Numbered from the stretch's first letter, positions 1 to 9,610 are shown. The stretch: DNA of 64,000 nt from Kordia aestuariivivens (GCF_014397005.1 NZ_JACGWS010000001.1:310001-374000), one strand, 5' to 3'. The notes: a model not told the origin generated them from the letters alone. Numbers and translations are program-made.

Positions 1-28
1 AAAACATAGATTACCTAGAAATCACGCT

Positions 29-1252
29 ATGAACATAAAGCTTCAAAAATCAACACTTCACAAACAATCAAACATTGCGATAACAGGTTCCAAAAGTGAA
101 TCGAATCGGTTGTTGCTATTGCAAGCTTTATATCCAAACATTACCATTGCAAACATCTCCAATTCGGATGATGCGGTATTAATGCAAAAAGCACTAAAAT
201 CTTCAGATACTATAAAAGACATTCATCACGCAGGAACAGCAATGCGCTTTTTAACAGCCTATTACGCAACACAAAACAGACAAGAAATCACCTTAACAGG
301 TTCTGCGAGAATGCAAGAACGTCCCATAAAAATATTAGTAGAAGCGTTACGACAATTAGGCGCAGACATTCAGTACACAAACAATGAAGGGTATCCGCCA
401 TTACAGATAAAAGGACAAAAATTACAAGGAAATAAAGTTACGCTTGACGCGAATATCAGCAGTCAATACATTTCTGCGTTACTACTTATTGCACCAACCT
501 TGGAAAATGGTTTAACGCTTTCGTTGAATGGAAAAATAACGTCAGTTCCGTATATCAACATGACACTTTCTTTGTTGAATGACCTTGGTGTGAAAACCCA
601 TTTTGAAGGAAATACAATCACTGTACAACGATTTGAAGCCACTGAAAATGTAAAAGCATTCACGGTAGAATCTGATTGGAGTTCGGCTTCGTATTTTTAT
701 AGTTTAATCGCGCTAAGCGAAATCGGAACCACCATTGAACTTTCATCTTACAAAGAAAACAGTTTGCAAGGCGATTCATGTTTGGCAGAAATCTATAAGG
801 AATTTGGAGTGGAAACTGTTTTTGCTGAAAATACAATTACACTTTCCAAAAAATGGGAAGCAACCCAGGAAGCCATCAAGCTCGACTTGAAAAATGCACC
901 AGATATTGCGCAAACAATTGCTGTTACAGCATTCGGATTGAAATTATCTTGCAACATGATCGGATTGCACACGCTAAAAATAAAAGAAACAGATCGTTTG
1001 GTTGCTTTAAAAACTGAACTGGAAAAATTGGGCGCTTCCGTTGATATCACGGACGCATCATTACACTTGCATGAAGCGACTCAAATTAATGAAAATATCA
1101 TCATCGAAACCTATAAAGATCACCGAATGGCAATGGCTTTTGCACCATTAGCATTGCGTGTTCCATTGGAAATTGAAAAAGCAGATGTCGTTTCTAAATC
1201 CTTCCCAGACTTTTGGAAAGATTTACAAAATATTGGTATAAAAACCGTGTAA
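29..1252 (+). CDS. aroA: 3-phosphoshikimate 1-carboxyvinyltransferase (EPSP synthase)
   Basis: This enzyme transfers the enolpyruvyl group of PEP to shikimate-3-phosphate in the cytoplasmic pathway to chorismate and the aromatic amino acids. The 407-aa protein has the N-terminal substrate motif GSKSESNRLLLLQAL near residues 20-34, the HHAGTAMRFLTAYYA block near residues 66-80 (family pattern GTAMRFL) and the C-terminal KETDRL and YKDHRMAMAFA motifs. All are hallmarks of AroA. It is slightly shorter than the E. coli enzyme (427 aa), which is usual in Bacteroidota. The ATG start follows closely on the window edge, so an upstream operon partner cannot be excluded. The next gene, queA, has its own promoter 160 bases downstream. 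Confidence 0.96.
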   Translation: MNIKLQKSTLHKQSNIAITGSKSESNRLLLLQALYPNITIANISNSDDAVLMQKALKSSDTIKDIHHAGTAMRFLTAYYATQNRQEITLTGSARMQERPIKILVEALRQLGADIQYTNNEGYPPLQIKGQKLQGNKVTLDANISSQYISALLLIAPTLENGLTLSLNGKITSVPYINMTLSLLNDLGVKTHFEGNTITVQRFEATENVKAFTVESDWSSASYFYSLIALSEIGTTIELSSYKENSLQGDSCLAEIYKEFGVETVFAENTITLSKKWEATQEAIKLDLKNAPDIAQTIAVTAFGLKLSCNMIGLHTLKIKETDRLVALKTELEKLGASVDITDASLHLHEATQINENIIIETYKDHRMAMAFAPLALRVPLEIEKADVVSKSFPDFWKDLQNIGIKTV

Positions 1253-1351
1253 AATTGGGCACAATTGAAATGTTATGTAGCTAAAGAATCCAAAATGGAT
1301 AGCAGAAATACAGCTTAATTAAAAGTATATCTAAAAAAACTCCTTAAATAC

Positions 1352-1383
1352 TTGACAACGCCTATCTTGAGATTGTATATTTG
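1352..1383 (+). promoter_or_regulatory. Bacteroidota-type promoter of queA
   Basis: TTG at 1352-1354 and TATATTTG at 1376-1383 match the Bacteroidota -33 (TTG) and -7 (TAnnTTTG) elements with a spacing of 21 bases. The predicted transcription start lies near 1390, about 20 bases before the queA ATG. This is a consensus match only, without experimental support. Confidence 0.6.
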
Positions 1384-1411
1384 CCGTTCTTAAAAATAAC
1401 TCAAAAGACTT

Positions 1412-2467
1412 ATGGCAAAAAAGCTATCGCATTTCAGTTTTGATCTTCCCGAAGAATTATTAGCTGAATATCCTTCAGAAAACAGAGATGAAGCACGCTT
1501 AATGGTGTTGAATCGTGAAAAGAAAACGATTGAACACAAGCAATTCAAAGATATAGTAGACTATTTTGATGAAGGCGATGTAATGGTGTTAAACAATACG
1601 AAAGTATTTCCTGCAAGATTATTTGGAAACAAAGAAAAAACAGGCGCAAGAATCGAAGTCTTTTTATTAAGAGAATTAAATGAGGAGCAACGTCTTTGGG
1701 ATGTTTTAGTAGATCCAGCACGAAAAATTAGAATTGGAAATAAATTATACTTTGGAGAAGACGAAAGCTTAGTTGCTGAGGTTATTGACAATACAACTTC
1801 AAGAGGTCGTACATTACGTTTCTTATATGATGGTTCGTACGAAGAATTCAGAACGAAACTAAGTGAACTTGGGCAAACGCCACTTCCAAAATACATCAAA
1901 AGAGATGTGGAGCCAGAAGATGAAGAGCGTTACCAAACAATTTATGCAAAAGAAGAAGGCGCTGTGGCAGCACCAACAGCTGGTTTGCACTTCTCAAAAC
2001 ACTTATTAAAGCGTTTAGAAATTAAAGGAATCGATTTCTCTGAAATCACGTTGCACGTAGGTTTAGGAACGTTCAATCCTGTGGAAGTAGAAGATTTATC
2101 GAAGCATAAAATGGATTCAGAAGAATTAAAAATTTTACCAAAAGCGGTAGAAGTAGTCAATGCTGCAAAAGTTAAGAAAAAACGAGTATGCGCCGTTGGA
2201 ACAACCGTAATGCGCGGATTGGAAAGTTCAGTTTCTTCTGATCTTACACTAAACGAATATGAAGGTTGGACAAACAAATTTATCTTTCCTCCGTATGAAT
2301 TTAGCATCGCAAACTGCATGATTACGAATTTCCATACGCCAAAATCAACATTATTAATGATGGTTTCAGCGTTTGCAGGTCATGATTTTCTCTTTAAAGC
2401 TTATGAAGAAGCAATCAAAGAAGGATACCAATTCTATACCTACGGAGATGCCATGTTGATTATCTAA
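1412..2467 (+). CDS. queA: S-adenosylmethionine:tRNA ribosyltransferase-isomerase
   Basis: QueA transfers and isomerises the ribosyl part of SAM onto 7-aminomethyl-7-deazaguanine at the tRNA wobble position, the penultimate step to queuosine. The 351-aa protein begins [17 protein letters not shown] and contains the family blocks [11 protein letters not shown] (residues 25-35), [27 protein letters not shown] (mid-protein), [12 protein letters not shown] and [18 protein letters not shown] near the C-terminus, all typical of QueA. Length equals the family norm. It is a single transcription unit with its own promoter and a strong terminator hairpin just after the stop. Confidence 0.97.
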   Translation: MAKKLSHFSFDLPEELLAEYPSENRDEARLMVLNREKKTIEHKQFKDIVDYFDEGDVMVLNNTKVFPARLFGNKEKTGARIEVFLLRELNEEQRLWDVLVDPARKIRIGNKLYFGEDESLVAEVIDNTTSRGRTLRFLYDGSYEEFRTKLSELGQTPLPKYIKRDVEPEDEERYQTIYAKEEGAVAAPTAGLHFSKHLLKRLEIKGIDFSEITLHVGLGTFNPVEVEDLSKHKMDSEELKILPKAVEVVNAAKVKKKRVCAVGTTVMRGLESSVSSDLTLNEYEGWTNKFIFPPYEFSIANCMITNFHTPKSTLLMMVSAFAGHDFLFKAYEEAIKEGYQFYTYGDAMLII

Positions 2468-2491
2468 GAAAGAAAAAAATATAGTAGTATC

Positions 2492-2521
2492 AAAAATCCT
2501 GTCTTTGGCAGGATTTTTTTT
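2492..2521 (+). terminator. Rho-independent terminator of queA
   Basis: AAAAATCCTG and CAGGATTTTT form a perfect stem around a seven-base loop, followed by a T run. It lies 24 bases after the queA stop. Confidence 0.85.
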
Positions 2522-2740
2522 GGTAGTATATGAATCGATTATCACTTTTTTTCGCGACTTGTCACATCTATAATTGGTTATGTATACAGGATTACTAACC
2601 AAGAACACATGTAAATTTCTATTAGGATTGTTTTTTGCTAAATTGAGACCTTAAGTTTGCAACTCGATATGATACATGATGTTGTGTGCATTCTTAAAAA
2701 TCAATCATAATCATAATATCGAATCATAAATAGGATAAAA

Positions 2741-3787
2741 ATGAAAAAACAGCTGCTATTCTTATGCTTTTGTTTGCCGATGGTAAACTATAGCATTGCA
2801 CAAGATGGAAATAAAAAGATTTCAGTAGTAACAGTCAAAGCGAATAGTACCGTTTCTTATCAAGGAAATTTAGCTGATGGAGAAAAAATTTCTGACTTAT
2901 CATGGGCTGCCAATAGTAGTGTTGCGTGTTTTCCTGCTACTCAAAATCAAAAATTCACTGGGAATCATGTTTTATATGCAACAACGATTCCGAAACGTTC
3001 TGAAATGTTTATCAAAGTGATTCCAAAGAATAAAAAGCACAACCTTAGCTTGTATGCGTATGAAGTTGGTTTAACCAATGAGCAACTGCCGCCAAATCTG
3101 AGTAGTTGTGTCACTTGTGAAGCTGACTATAAATGGGATCGTAAATGGCGCGGAAAAACCCAAGACCACACTCGAAACGTTCGATTGAATGCCATTAATA
3201 ATCCTTATAAAGTAGTGATTGGTGTTGTAGGTGCAGAAGGTTTGACAGAAAGTGATTTTACCCTAGAAATAAAACTAATCGGAGGTGAAGAAATACCTCA
3301 AATGATGACCAAAGTTGAAGTTACTAAAATAGAGACAAAAGGTTCAGTTACGACAACGAATGGAAACCTTGAAACAGGCGGTTTAATTACAGATTTATCA
3401 TGGGCTGCGGATAGTAGTGTAGCTTGTTTTCCATCGATTCGAAATCAGAAATTCTCTGGAAATCACGTTTTATATGCAACAACGATTCCGAAGTATTCTG
3501 AAATGTTTATCAAAGTTATTCCAAAGAATAAAAAGGATAATTTTAGCTTGTATGCGTATCAAGTTGGTTTAACGAATGAGGAACTCCCACCAAATCTGAA
3601 TAGTTGTATTACCTGTGAAGCTGACTTTAAATGGGATCGGAAATGGCGTGGAAAAACACAAGACCATACTCGAAAAGTTAGAGTGAACGCTATAAATCGT
3701 CCATATAAAATAGTCATTGGTGTTGTAGGTGCAGAAGGTTTGACGGAAGGTGATTTTGAATTAGAGATTGAAATCAAAAGTAGGTAA
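2741..3787 (+). CDS. Secreted protein made of two near-identical tandem repeats
   Basis: I do not recognise the family. The 348-aa product has a Sec signal peptide (hydrophobic residues 4-20, ending SIAQ). The mature part is two copies of one module of about 140 residues, roughly 41-180 and 207-346. The copies share long stretches almost word for word (SDLSWAA.SSVACFP, KFTGNHVLYATTIPK, ADYKWDRKWRGKTQDHTR, VVIGVVGAEGLTE). Each module keeps three cysteines (ACFP and SC.TC), which could form disulfides outside the cytoplasm. No T9SS domain is visible at the C-terminus, so a periplasmic location is more likely than the surface. The close similarity points to a recent in-gene duplication. It is isolated between queA and rlmN. 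Confidence 0.85.
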   Translation: MKKQLLFLCFCLPMVNYSIAQDGNKKISVVTVKANSTVSYQGNLADGEKISDLSWAANSSVACFPATQNQKFTGNHVLYATTIPKRSEMFIKVIPKNKKHNLSLYAYEVGLTNEQLPPNLSSCVTCEADYKWDRKWRGKTQDHTRNVRLNAINNPYKVVIGVVGAEGLTESDFTLEIKLIGGEEIPQMMTKVEVTKIETKGSVTTTNGNLETGGLITDLSWAADSSVACFPSIRNQKFSGNHVLYATTIPKYSEMFIKVIPKNKKDNFSLYAYQVGLTNEELPPNLNSCITCEADFKWDRKWRGKTQDHTRKVRVNAINRPYKIVIGVVGAEGLTEGDFELEIEIKSR

Positions 3788-3870
3788 TATGTAGCTGCGA
3801 GATCGTTTTTGGTAGCCAGAATCTTAAATTTTACAGGTCAGCTAACAACTATAAACTCACAAATTCTACC

Positions 3871-3878
3871 TATTTTTG
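3871..3878 (+). promoter_or_regulatory. Probable -7 element of rlmN (near-leaderless transcript)
   Basis: TATTTTTG matches the Bacteroidota -7 consensus TAnnTTTG and ends only four bases before the rlmN ATG at 3883. A transcript from it would have almost no leader. No convincing -33 TTG is visible. Confidence 0.4.
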
Positions 3879-3882
3879 CACC

Positions 3883-4923
3883 ATGCAAGCAGTTAAAAAA
3901 GACATTCGAGCGTTAAGCAAAGAACAACTTCGTGATTTCTTCGAAAGCGAAGGCGACAAAACATTTCGTGGAAATCAAGTGTATGAATGGTTGTGGCAAA
4001 AAGGTGCGCATAACTTTGAAGACATGACAAATCTTTCGAAAGAAACACGTCAAATGCTCGAAGAAAACTTTGTGATCAATCACATTCGTGTGGATAAAAT
4101 GCAGCGTAGTAATGATGGTACGATCAAAAATGCGGTGCGTTTGCATGATGGTTTAACTGTGGAATCGGTTTTAATTCCAACAAGCACACGAACTACGGCT
4201 TGTGTATCGAGTCAGGTTGGTTGTAGTTTAGATTGTAAATTTTGCGCTACATCACGATTAAAACGTATGCGAAATCTAAATCCTGATGAAATCTACGATC
4301 AGGTAATTGCAATTGATCGCCAAAGCAGATTATATCACAACAGACCATTATCAAACATTGTATTCATGGGAATGGGCGAACCATTAATGAATTATAACAA
4401 TGTTATCAAAGCAATTGATAAAATCACGTCTGAAGAAGGTTTGGGAATGTCACCGAAACGAATTATTGTTTCGACATCGGGTGTTCCGAAAATGATCAAG
4501 AAAATGGCGGATGATGAAGTCAAATTCAAATTGGCAGTGTCACTACATTCTGCAATTGACGAAGTACGTACGGAAATTATGCCGTTTAACGAACACTTTC
4601 CACTTAAAGACTTAAAAGAAGCGTTGGCGTATTGGTATGACAAAACTAAAAACCAAATTACCTACGAATATGTAGTTTGGGACGGAATTAACGATCAGCA
4701 AAAAGATATCAATGCATTGGTGAAATTCTGTAAAGATGTGCCGAGTAAAGTCAATCTAATTGAATATAATCCTATTGATGATGGGCAATTTCAACAAGCA
4801 AGTGACAAAGCCATCGACAGATATGTAGATTCGTTAGAACAAAATGGAATCACGGTTACGGTAAGACGTTCACGCGGAAAAGACATTGATGCAGCTTGCG
4901 GACAATTGGCGAATAAAGAATAG
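3883..4923 (+). CDS. rlmN: Dual-specificity 23S rRNA / tRNA (adenine-C2) methyltransferase
   Basis: RlmN is a radical SAM enzyme that methylates C2 of A2503 in 23S rRNA and of A37 in some tRNAs. The 346-aa protein shows the radical SAM cluster motif CSLDCKFCA (CxxxCxxC, about residue 111 onward). The methyl-carrying and resolving cysteines of the mechanism fit the TACVSSQVGC segment just before it and the C-terminal DAACGQL. The FMGMGEPLMNY block is the SAM-binding GEP motif. The N-terminal part (GNQVYEWLWQKG) is the RNA-binding accessory domain. Length is normal. A possible near-leaderless promoter precedes it. Confidence 0.97.
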   Translation: MQAVKKDIRALSKEQLRDFFESEGDKTFRGNQVYEWLWQKGAHNFEDMTNLSKETRQMLEENFVINHIRVDKMQRSNDGTIKNAVRLHDGLTVESVLIPTSTRTTACVSSQVGCSLDCKFCATSRLKRMRNLNPDEIYDQVIAIDRQSRLYHNRPLSNIVFMGMGEPLMNYNNVIKAIDKITSEEGLGMSPKRIIVSTSGVPKMIKKMADDEVKFKLAVSLHSAIDEVRTEIMPFNEHFPLKDLKEALAYWYDKTKNQITYEYVVWDGINDQQKDINALVKFCKDVPSKVNLIEYNPIDDGQFQQASDKAIDRYVDSLEQNGITVTVRRSRGKDIDAACGQLANKE

Positions 4924-4981
4924 TTTTAATTTGAAAATTTGAAGATGTTTCAATTTGAAAATATCTTTCATAAAATAATAT

Positions 4982-5229
4982 TTAACGTGAGTTCGACATA
5001 AGAAATCGTCAATATAAACTGCCAAACGCAATAAAATTAGCATTTTGTCACTTCGAGCGCAGTCGAGAAGCTTAAAAAGTACTATCATTTTATTGAATCT
5101 CGATAGCTACGCTAGGTATCTTCAATCAAAATACATTTTGATTTCAATAATGCTCGATTTGACATTGGAGTTAAATATATGATAAACAGTATATTAAAAA
5201 ATAAGTTATATCGAACTCACGTTATTTAA
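4982..5229. repeat. MITE-like inverted-repeat element, copy 1, filling the rlmN / sulfotransferase gap
   Basis: The 340-base gap between rlmN and the next gene has no ORF I would call. It is largely occupied by an element of about 248 bases whose ends are inverted copies: AACGTGAGTTCGACATAA on the left and TTATATCGAACTCACGTT on the right, with one mismatch over 18 bases. A second element with the same end sequence lies at 19281-19576. No transposase is encoded. The interior holds the dispersed hairpin at 5051-5070. Confidence 0.6.
5051..5070. repeat. Small dispersed hairpin repeat, copy 1
   Basis: CTTCGAGCGCAGTCGAGAAG is an imperfect palindrome. Its 16-base core TCGAGCGCAGTCGAGA recurs exactly at 28066-28081. 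The bases flanking the core differ between copies but stay complementary (CTTC/GAAG here, CATC/GATG there). Confidence 0.6.
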
Positions 5230-5263
5230 GTAAAAAAACTAACAGCTAATCATTCAAAGGCAA

Positions 5264-6607
5264 TTACTCAATGTCGATAGACAAAGGAGTCAATGTTCTT
5301 CCATCAAATGCAGGATGATTTTTTTCGTATTTATCTACTTTAAAAATAGCCGGATTTGTTTCTATAGGATTTTGATATTGCCATATAATTGTTCCCGATT
5401 CATTGATTTCAACGAGTGTTCCATCTCTTCCAACAGTAATTAAAGTATTGCCATTAGACAATCGTTTGGCTCCGGAAAGTCGAGAAGAAAAAATGAGCTC
5501 GCTATCATAAGACCAAATAGAATTTTCTGGAAGATTGATTGTGTTTGGTGCTAATTCGTAATTTCCATTTGGAAGTTGTGGAATCAAAATTTCATCAACA
5601 GAAGATTTATCAGAAAATTTATTATTATTAAAAACTAAGAAGTTTCCACCGTTATTTTGAGTGTTTCCAATCCAGGTTACATCATGTTGACCAAATAAGC
5701 GTTGATTATCAGAAGTGCCCGAGTTGTATGCTTGCGGATTTCCCCAGCGGTATAATAAATCGCCACCTTTATTGCTATTTCCTCCTGAATGCGATGCAGC
5801 TTCCGCGGTAGAAGTACTATGATCTATCACCCAAAATTCATTAAAAACTCTTGAACTCACTGCAATTTGATCAAATTCTTCAATGTAAACAATAGAATTC
5901 AAATGATTAAAATTTGCATCACCACCTGAAAAATTAATATTAATTAATTCTGGATGATTAGAAACGACTCCAAAATTTTCTTTTGTGGCATCGTGCTCTT
6001 GAATTAAATGATCCCAAACAGACCATTCCCAAACAATTTCCGCTTGATTGTTGGCGAGCGGTTTGATTTCTATAATTTTACACGGCCATACTTTATTGTC
6101 AAAAAGTAACGTTGGATTTCTTCCTTTTGCAATGGCATCATCTACAGATTTATATTCCCAGACTAATGCTAATATATTACCGTTTGGCAGTAAAGCTAAA
6201 TCATGATGCAATATATAATCGGGTGTGTTATATTGCCAAAACCAAACTGGATCACCTTCAAAGTTTAAAATTTCTATAGCTCCTGTAGCGCCGCCTCCAG
6301 TAAATTCAGAATCATTCTGTCGCAGAGTTCTAATTAAGTTTCCTTCATTTGTTAAATATGTAACCAATGCACTAGTCTCAGCTTCCCATTTATGAACTAC
6401 AAAACCTTCGTTGTTGATAAGAAACGTATCGGTTGAACCCAAAGGAGAAAGTAGCGTGTACGCATCAGAAATGGCACCTTCCTCATACACAACTATATTA
6501 TCGTTTAGTTCAATTGGTGTAGTAGGTGCAATGGAGTCGTCATCTTTACAGCTGAACACACATACTATGCAAAATGACACGAGTAGTGTTACTAGAATTT
6601 TTTTCAT
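5264..6607 (-). CDS. Aryl-sulfate sulfotransferase (ASST)-like lipoprotein
   Basis: The 447-aa product starts with a lipoprotein signal (hydrophobic 4-19, lipobox VFSC with Cys20), so it is likely anchored in the outer membrane or periplasm. The rest reads as a beta-propeller with repeated W-containing blades (VWFWQYN, IVWEWSV, IIWQYQN). The residues known to matter in E. coli ASST have counterparts: HHDLALLPNGNI (His134/135), FNHLNSI (His235 and Asn237), Arg253 and GQHDVTW (His308). The spacing His-x-Asn followed by Arg 18 residues after the His equals that of E. coli His356/Asn358/Arg374. Known family members move sulfate from one phenolic ester to another. The natural donor and acceptor cannot be inferred. 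It is a monocistronic gene. Confidence 0.75.
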   Translation of the reverse strand: MKKILVTLLVSFCIVCVFSCKDDDSIAPTTPIELNDNIVVYEEGAISDAYTLLSPLGSTDTFLINNEGFVVHKWEAETSALVTYLTNEGNLIRTLRQNDSEFTGGGATGAIEILNFEGDPVWFWQYNTPDYILHHDLALLPNGNILALVWEYKSVDDAIAKGRNPTLLFDNKVWPCKIIEIKPLANNQAEIVWEWSVWDHLIQEHDATKENFGVVSNHPELININFSGGDANFNHLNSIVYIEEFDQIAVSSRVFNEFWVIDHSTSTAEAASHSGGNSNKGGDLLYRWGNPQAYNSGTSDNQRLFGQHDVTWIGNTQNNGGNFLVFNNNKFSDKSSVDEILIPQLPNGNYELAPNTINLPENSIWSYDSELIFSSRLSGAKRLSNGNTLITVGRDGTLVEINESGTIIWQYQNPIETNPAIFKVDKYEKNHPAFDGRTLTPLSIDIE

Positions 6608-6712
6608 AATTATATTTGGTAACTATTTTAAAAAGTATAATTCTGAAACACATTGTAAAATTTAATGTGAAAATCAGAATTATACTCTTATACTTTCAAG
6701 ATTATTCTAAGG

Positions 6713-8257
6713 CTACTTCATAAGTATCTTAAAAGTCTTGGTTTTATTTCCAATACTTACTTTAGCAAAATATATGCCTGCATTAATCGTAGTAAGATCA
6801 ACTTCGTGAGTTTGTGTCGTTAACTTAGAATTCAAAATCTGTTGTCCTAAACTATTAAATAATATAAAATTAGACATATTTTCAGAAGCTTCCATTGTCA
6901 TGACTTTAGTATCATAATTAATGAAGTGTCTAAAATTATCCGCATTAAACTCTTCAACGCCTAACGTTTCAGAAACACTTAGATTTAAAAACATGAAAAG
7001 ATTCGGTGAATTCGTAGCAGTTGCACGAAGTGCTACATAATAAGTGCCATCTGAAGGTGGTGTAAATGTTTCAGAAGCAGTATATGCTTGCGTAATCAAG
7101 TCATTCCCGCCAGTATCACCAAAAACACCAGCTTGTGTAATTCCAGTATAGGTTCCTAATAAGGATTGATATATTGCTGTGGATGATTGACCGTCAGTGA
7201 TATACAGTTCAAAGCTTTCATCAGAAACCGTGTTCAAATCGAATGCATTGTAAAGTACATCTATTCCATACGTATTCGCAGTTGTCATATCCATCTTTTT
7301 TGAAAATATCCAATCATCTTTTGCAACCTCAGTCACAGCTTGTGGAAAAACAACCATAAAACTATCATTTGTTCCATCGCCATCTAAATCATTGGTATCC
7401 GTATTATATGACCATACAGGACTCATCATATCTGCATCTTCAGTTTCCCAACAGTCTAGGATAGTTCCATCCACAAAACTTTGAGAAAATGGAAATGTTG
7501 CAGAAGCAGAACAATCTCTTTCAGATCTGAACCCAATAGGACCAACCCAGCCACTATCTCCATTAGAACCACCACAATTGGTGCGAATGAAAAAGTCATA
7601 ATTTGTATTTGGAGTCAATCCCATAAATACATAATTTGGTGTTGCAATATTAGAAACTAATGTTCCAGTTCCTTGTGTAAAGGCATCTGCTCCCCATTCT
7701 ATTTCCCAAGTTGGAGTACCCGTATTTGTATCTGTCCAACCTAAATCAAAAGTAGTTGAAGTAGCGCCATTACCTACAAATGCAGACGGATCTATACATA
7801 CGGCAGCAGCTTCCGTTAGCGTAAATTCAAAACCGAAAGAACTCCATCTGTTATCCCAAACAATATAATACGTCGTATTTGCAACAGTGTTGAAGGTAAC
7901 TTCCGATAAATAATTTCCACCAGGGTAATCTACATCGTCGTTTCCTGAAACGCAAACCAGTGCTCCACAAGTTCCTTCATAAATTTGAATTCTTGTATCT
8001 CCGTTTGTATTAGCCGGTAAAATATTTGAAGATACAGTTGCTGACCCAGAGGCTAATGGTGTATATGTATACCATTCAGCGGCAGCAGCGGTAGTAGTAC
8101 CTCCAGAGCAAATAAGTGTAGTGCCTTCCGTTCCGTTTACAGCGACTACATTATGTGTCCCAGCAGTAATTGGTGTTGCACCTGCACATGTGTCTTGAGC
8201 GACTCCTGTGTAAGTAAAGATTAAAAAACAAAAAAGTAATAAAGTAATTTTTTTCAT
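6713..8257 (-). CDS. T9SS-exported surface protein with fibronectin type III-like domain
   Basis: The 514-aa product has a signal peptide (residues 1-20, ending GVAQ). A beta-rich N-terminal module follows (residues 25-150, with the paired-cysteine segment CGALVCVSG). A fibronectin type III-like domain spans about 155-240 (W.IEWG, TNYDFFIRTNCG), then a jelly-roll-like region. A T9SS type A C-terminal sorting domain lies at about 440-514 (ILFNSLGQQI, INAGIYFAKVSIGNK, TFKILMK). Proteins of this build are secreted across the outer membrane by PorU/Spr-type machinery and attached or released. The binding target is unknown. It follows the ASST-like gene in orientation, with a gap of 105 bases between them. 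Confidence 0.85.
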   Translation of the reverse strand: MKKITLLLFCFLIFTYTGVAQDTCAGATPITAGTHNVVAVNGTEGTTLICSGGTTTAAAAEWYTYTPLASGSATVSSNILPANTNGDTRIQIYEGTCGALVCVSGNDDVDYPGGNYLSEVTFNTVANTTYYIVWDNRWSSFGFEFTLTEAAAVCIDPSAFVGNGATSTTFDLGWTDTNTGTPTWEIEWGADAFTQGTGTLVSNIATPNYVFMGLTPNTNYDFFIRTNCGGSNGDSGWVGPIGFRSERDCSASATFPFSQSFVDGTILDCWETEDADMMSPVWSYNTDTNDLDGDGTNDSFMVVFPQAVTEVAKDDWIFSKKMDMTTANTYGIDVLYNAFDLNTVSDESFELYITDGQSSTAIYQSLLGTYTGITQAGVFGDTGGNDLITQAYTASETFTPPSDGTYYVALRATATNSPNLFMFLNLSVSETLGVEEFNADNFRHFINYDTKVMTMEASENMSNFILFNSLGQQILNSKLTTQTHEVDLTTINAGIYFAKVSIGNKTKTFKILMK

Positions 8258-8563
8258 ATCGAGTGTTTTAATATTAGTAACTCTAAAGCTACAAAAAAAT
8301 ATAGAACTCTAGTATATTGCCTTTATTTTTATTGTGTACAAGAGTGTTTTTTATAAATCATATAAAATAAGATGATGAATTTTCTCAATTCCTTAAAGAA
8401 AACCTAAAAGTCAAAAACAATCTATTTTTTGCCAAATACATGCTAAACTTCCTAAAACCAGATTCAGAATGGTGAAAATAAAACGATGAATTGTACGTAG
8501 ATCTGTTTGAATCTTGTTAAAAACGATGCAAGTCATTGAATTAGTTAATATCTTTGCAATCGA
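8258..8563. other. Intergenic region with divergent promoters
   Basis: This 306-base AT-rich gap separates the divergent T9SS gene and polyprenyl synthase gene. TATCTTTG at 8549-8556 matches the -7 element for the rightward gene and leaves a leader of only a few bases. I see no ORF, repeat or RNA gene in the remainder. Confidence 0.5.
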
Positions 8564-9541
8564 ATGAAAGTAGTTGCGCAGATAAAACAACCGATTGAAA
8601 AAGAAATGGAACTTTTTGAAAAGAAGTTTTCCAATTCCATGACTTCCAAAGTCGCGCTACTCAACAGAATCACACACTACATCGTCAATCGTAAAGGAAA
8701 GCAAATGCGTCCGATGTTTATCTTTTTGGTTTCCAAAATGACATCAGACGGAATTGTGAACGAACGAACTTATCGCGGTGCTTCGGTCATAGAACTCATT
8801 CATACCGCAACTTTAGTGCATGATGATGTTGTTGACGACTCCAATCGAAGACGTGGCTTTTTCTCCATAAATGCATTATGGAAAAACAAAATTGCGGTCT
8901 TAGTTGGCGATTTTTTACTCTCAAAAGGATTGTTACTCTCTATTGATAATGGCGATTTTGACTTGCTAAAAATTATTTCTGTCGCTGTGCGCGAAATGAG
9001 CGAGGGCGAATTGTTACAGATTGAAAAAGCACGTAGACTAGACATCACAGAAGATATATACTATGAAATCATTCGACAAAAAACGGCAACTTTAATAGCT
9101 GCTTGCTGTGCGATGGGCGCAAAATCTGTAAACGCTTCCGATGAAGAAGTAGAAAACATGCGTTTATTTGGTCAACATATAGGTATGGCATTTCAAATAA
9201 AAGATGACTTGTTTGATTATGGAAACACACAAATAGGAAAACCCACAGGAATCGATATTAAAGAGCAAAAAATGACGCTTCCGTTAATTTATGCATTAAA
9301 CCATTGCACGAAAGAAGAGAAAAAATGGGTGATCAATTCTGTGAAAAATCATAACAAAGACAAAAAAAGAGTCAACGAAGTCATTGCGTTTGTAAAAAAA
9401 ACGGGCGGATTGGAATATGCTGTTGAACAAATGAAATCATACCAAGAAAAAGCGCTCACACTACTAGAAACCTATCCGCAATCGCCATATAAAGACTCCT
9501 TAGAATTAATGGTCAACTACGTAATTGATAGAAAAAAATAA
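8564..9541 (+). CDS. Long-chain polyprenyl diphosphate synthase
   Basis: This enzyme condenses isopentenyl diphosphate onto an allylic diphosphate, giving the polyprenyl tail of menaquinone (the quinone expected in Bacteroidota). The 325-aa protein has the first aspartate-rich motif in HDDVVDDSNRRRG (about residues 86-98), the second in FQIKDDLFDYG (about 211-221), the GKQMRPMF substrate block near residue 45 and the lysine in GKPTGIDIKEQKMTLPLIYAL. These are diagnostic for trans-prenyltransferases of the IspB/HepT type. Chain length cannot be read from sequence with certainty. It is followed 69 bases later by an ECF sigma factor gene. Confidence 0.93.
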   Translation: MKVVAQIKQPIEKEMELFEKKFSNSMTSKVALLNRITHYIVNRKGKQMRPMFIFLVSKMTSDGIVNERTYRGASVIELIHTATLVHDDVVDDSNRRRGFFSINALWKNKIAVLVGDFLLSKGLLLSIDNGDFDLLKIISVAVREMSEGELLQIEKARRLDITEDIYYEIIRQKTATLIAACCAMGAKSVNASDEEVENMRLFGQHIGMAFQIKDDLFDYGNTQIGKPTGIDIKEQKMTLPLIYALNHCTKEEKKWVINSVKNHNKDKKRVNEVIAFVKKTGGLEYAVEQMKSYQEKALTLLETYPQSPYKDSLELMVNYVIDRKK

Positions 9542-9610
9542 TTTTTTTTCAAACGCAGACAACCATTTGCATGAAAATTGCGTCTATGTCAATAGAAAGC
9601 AACCTGTATA

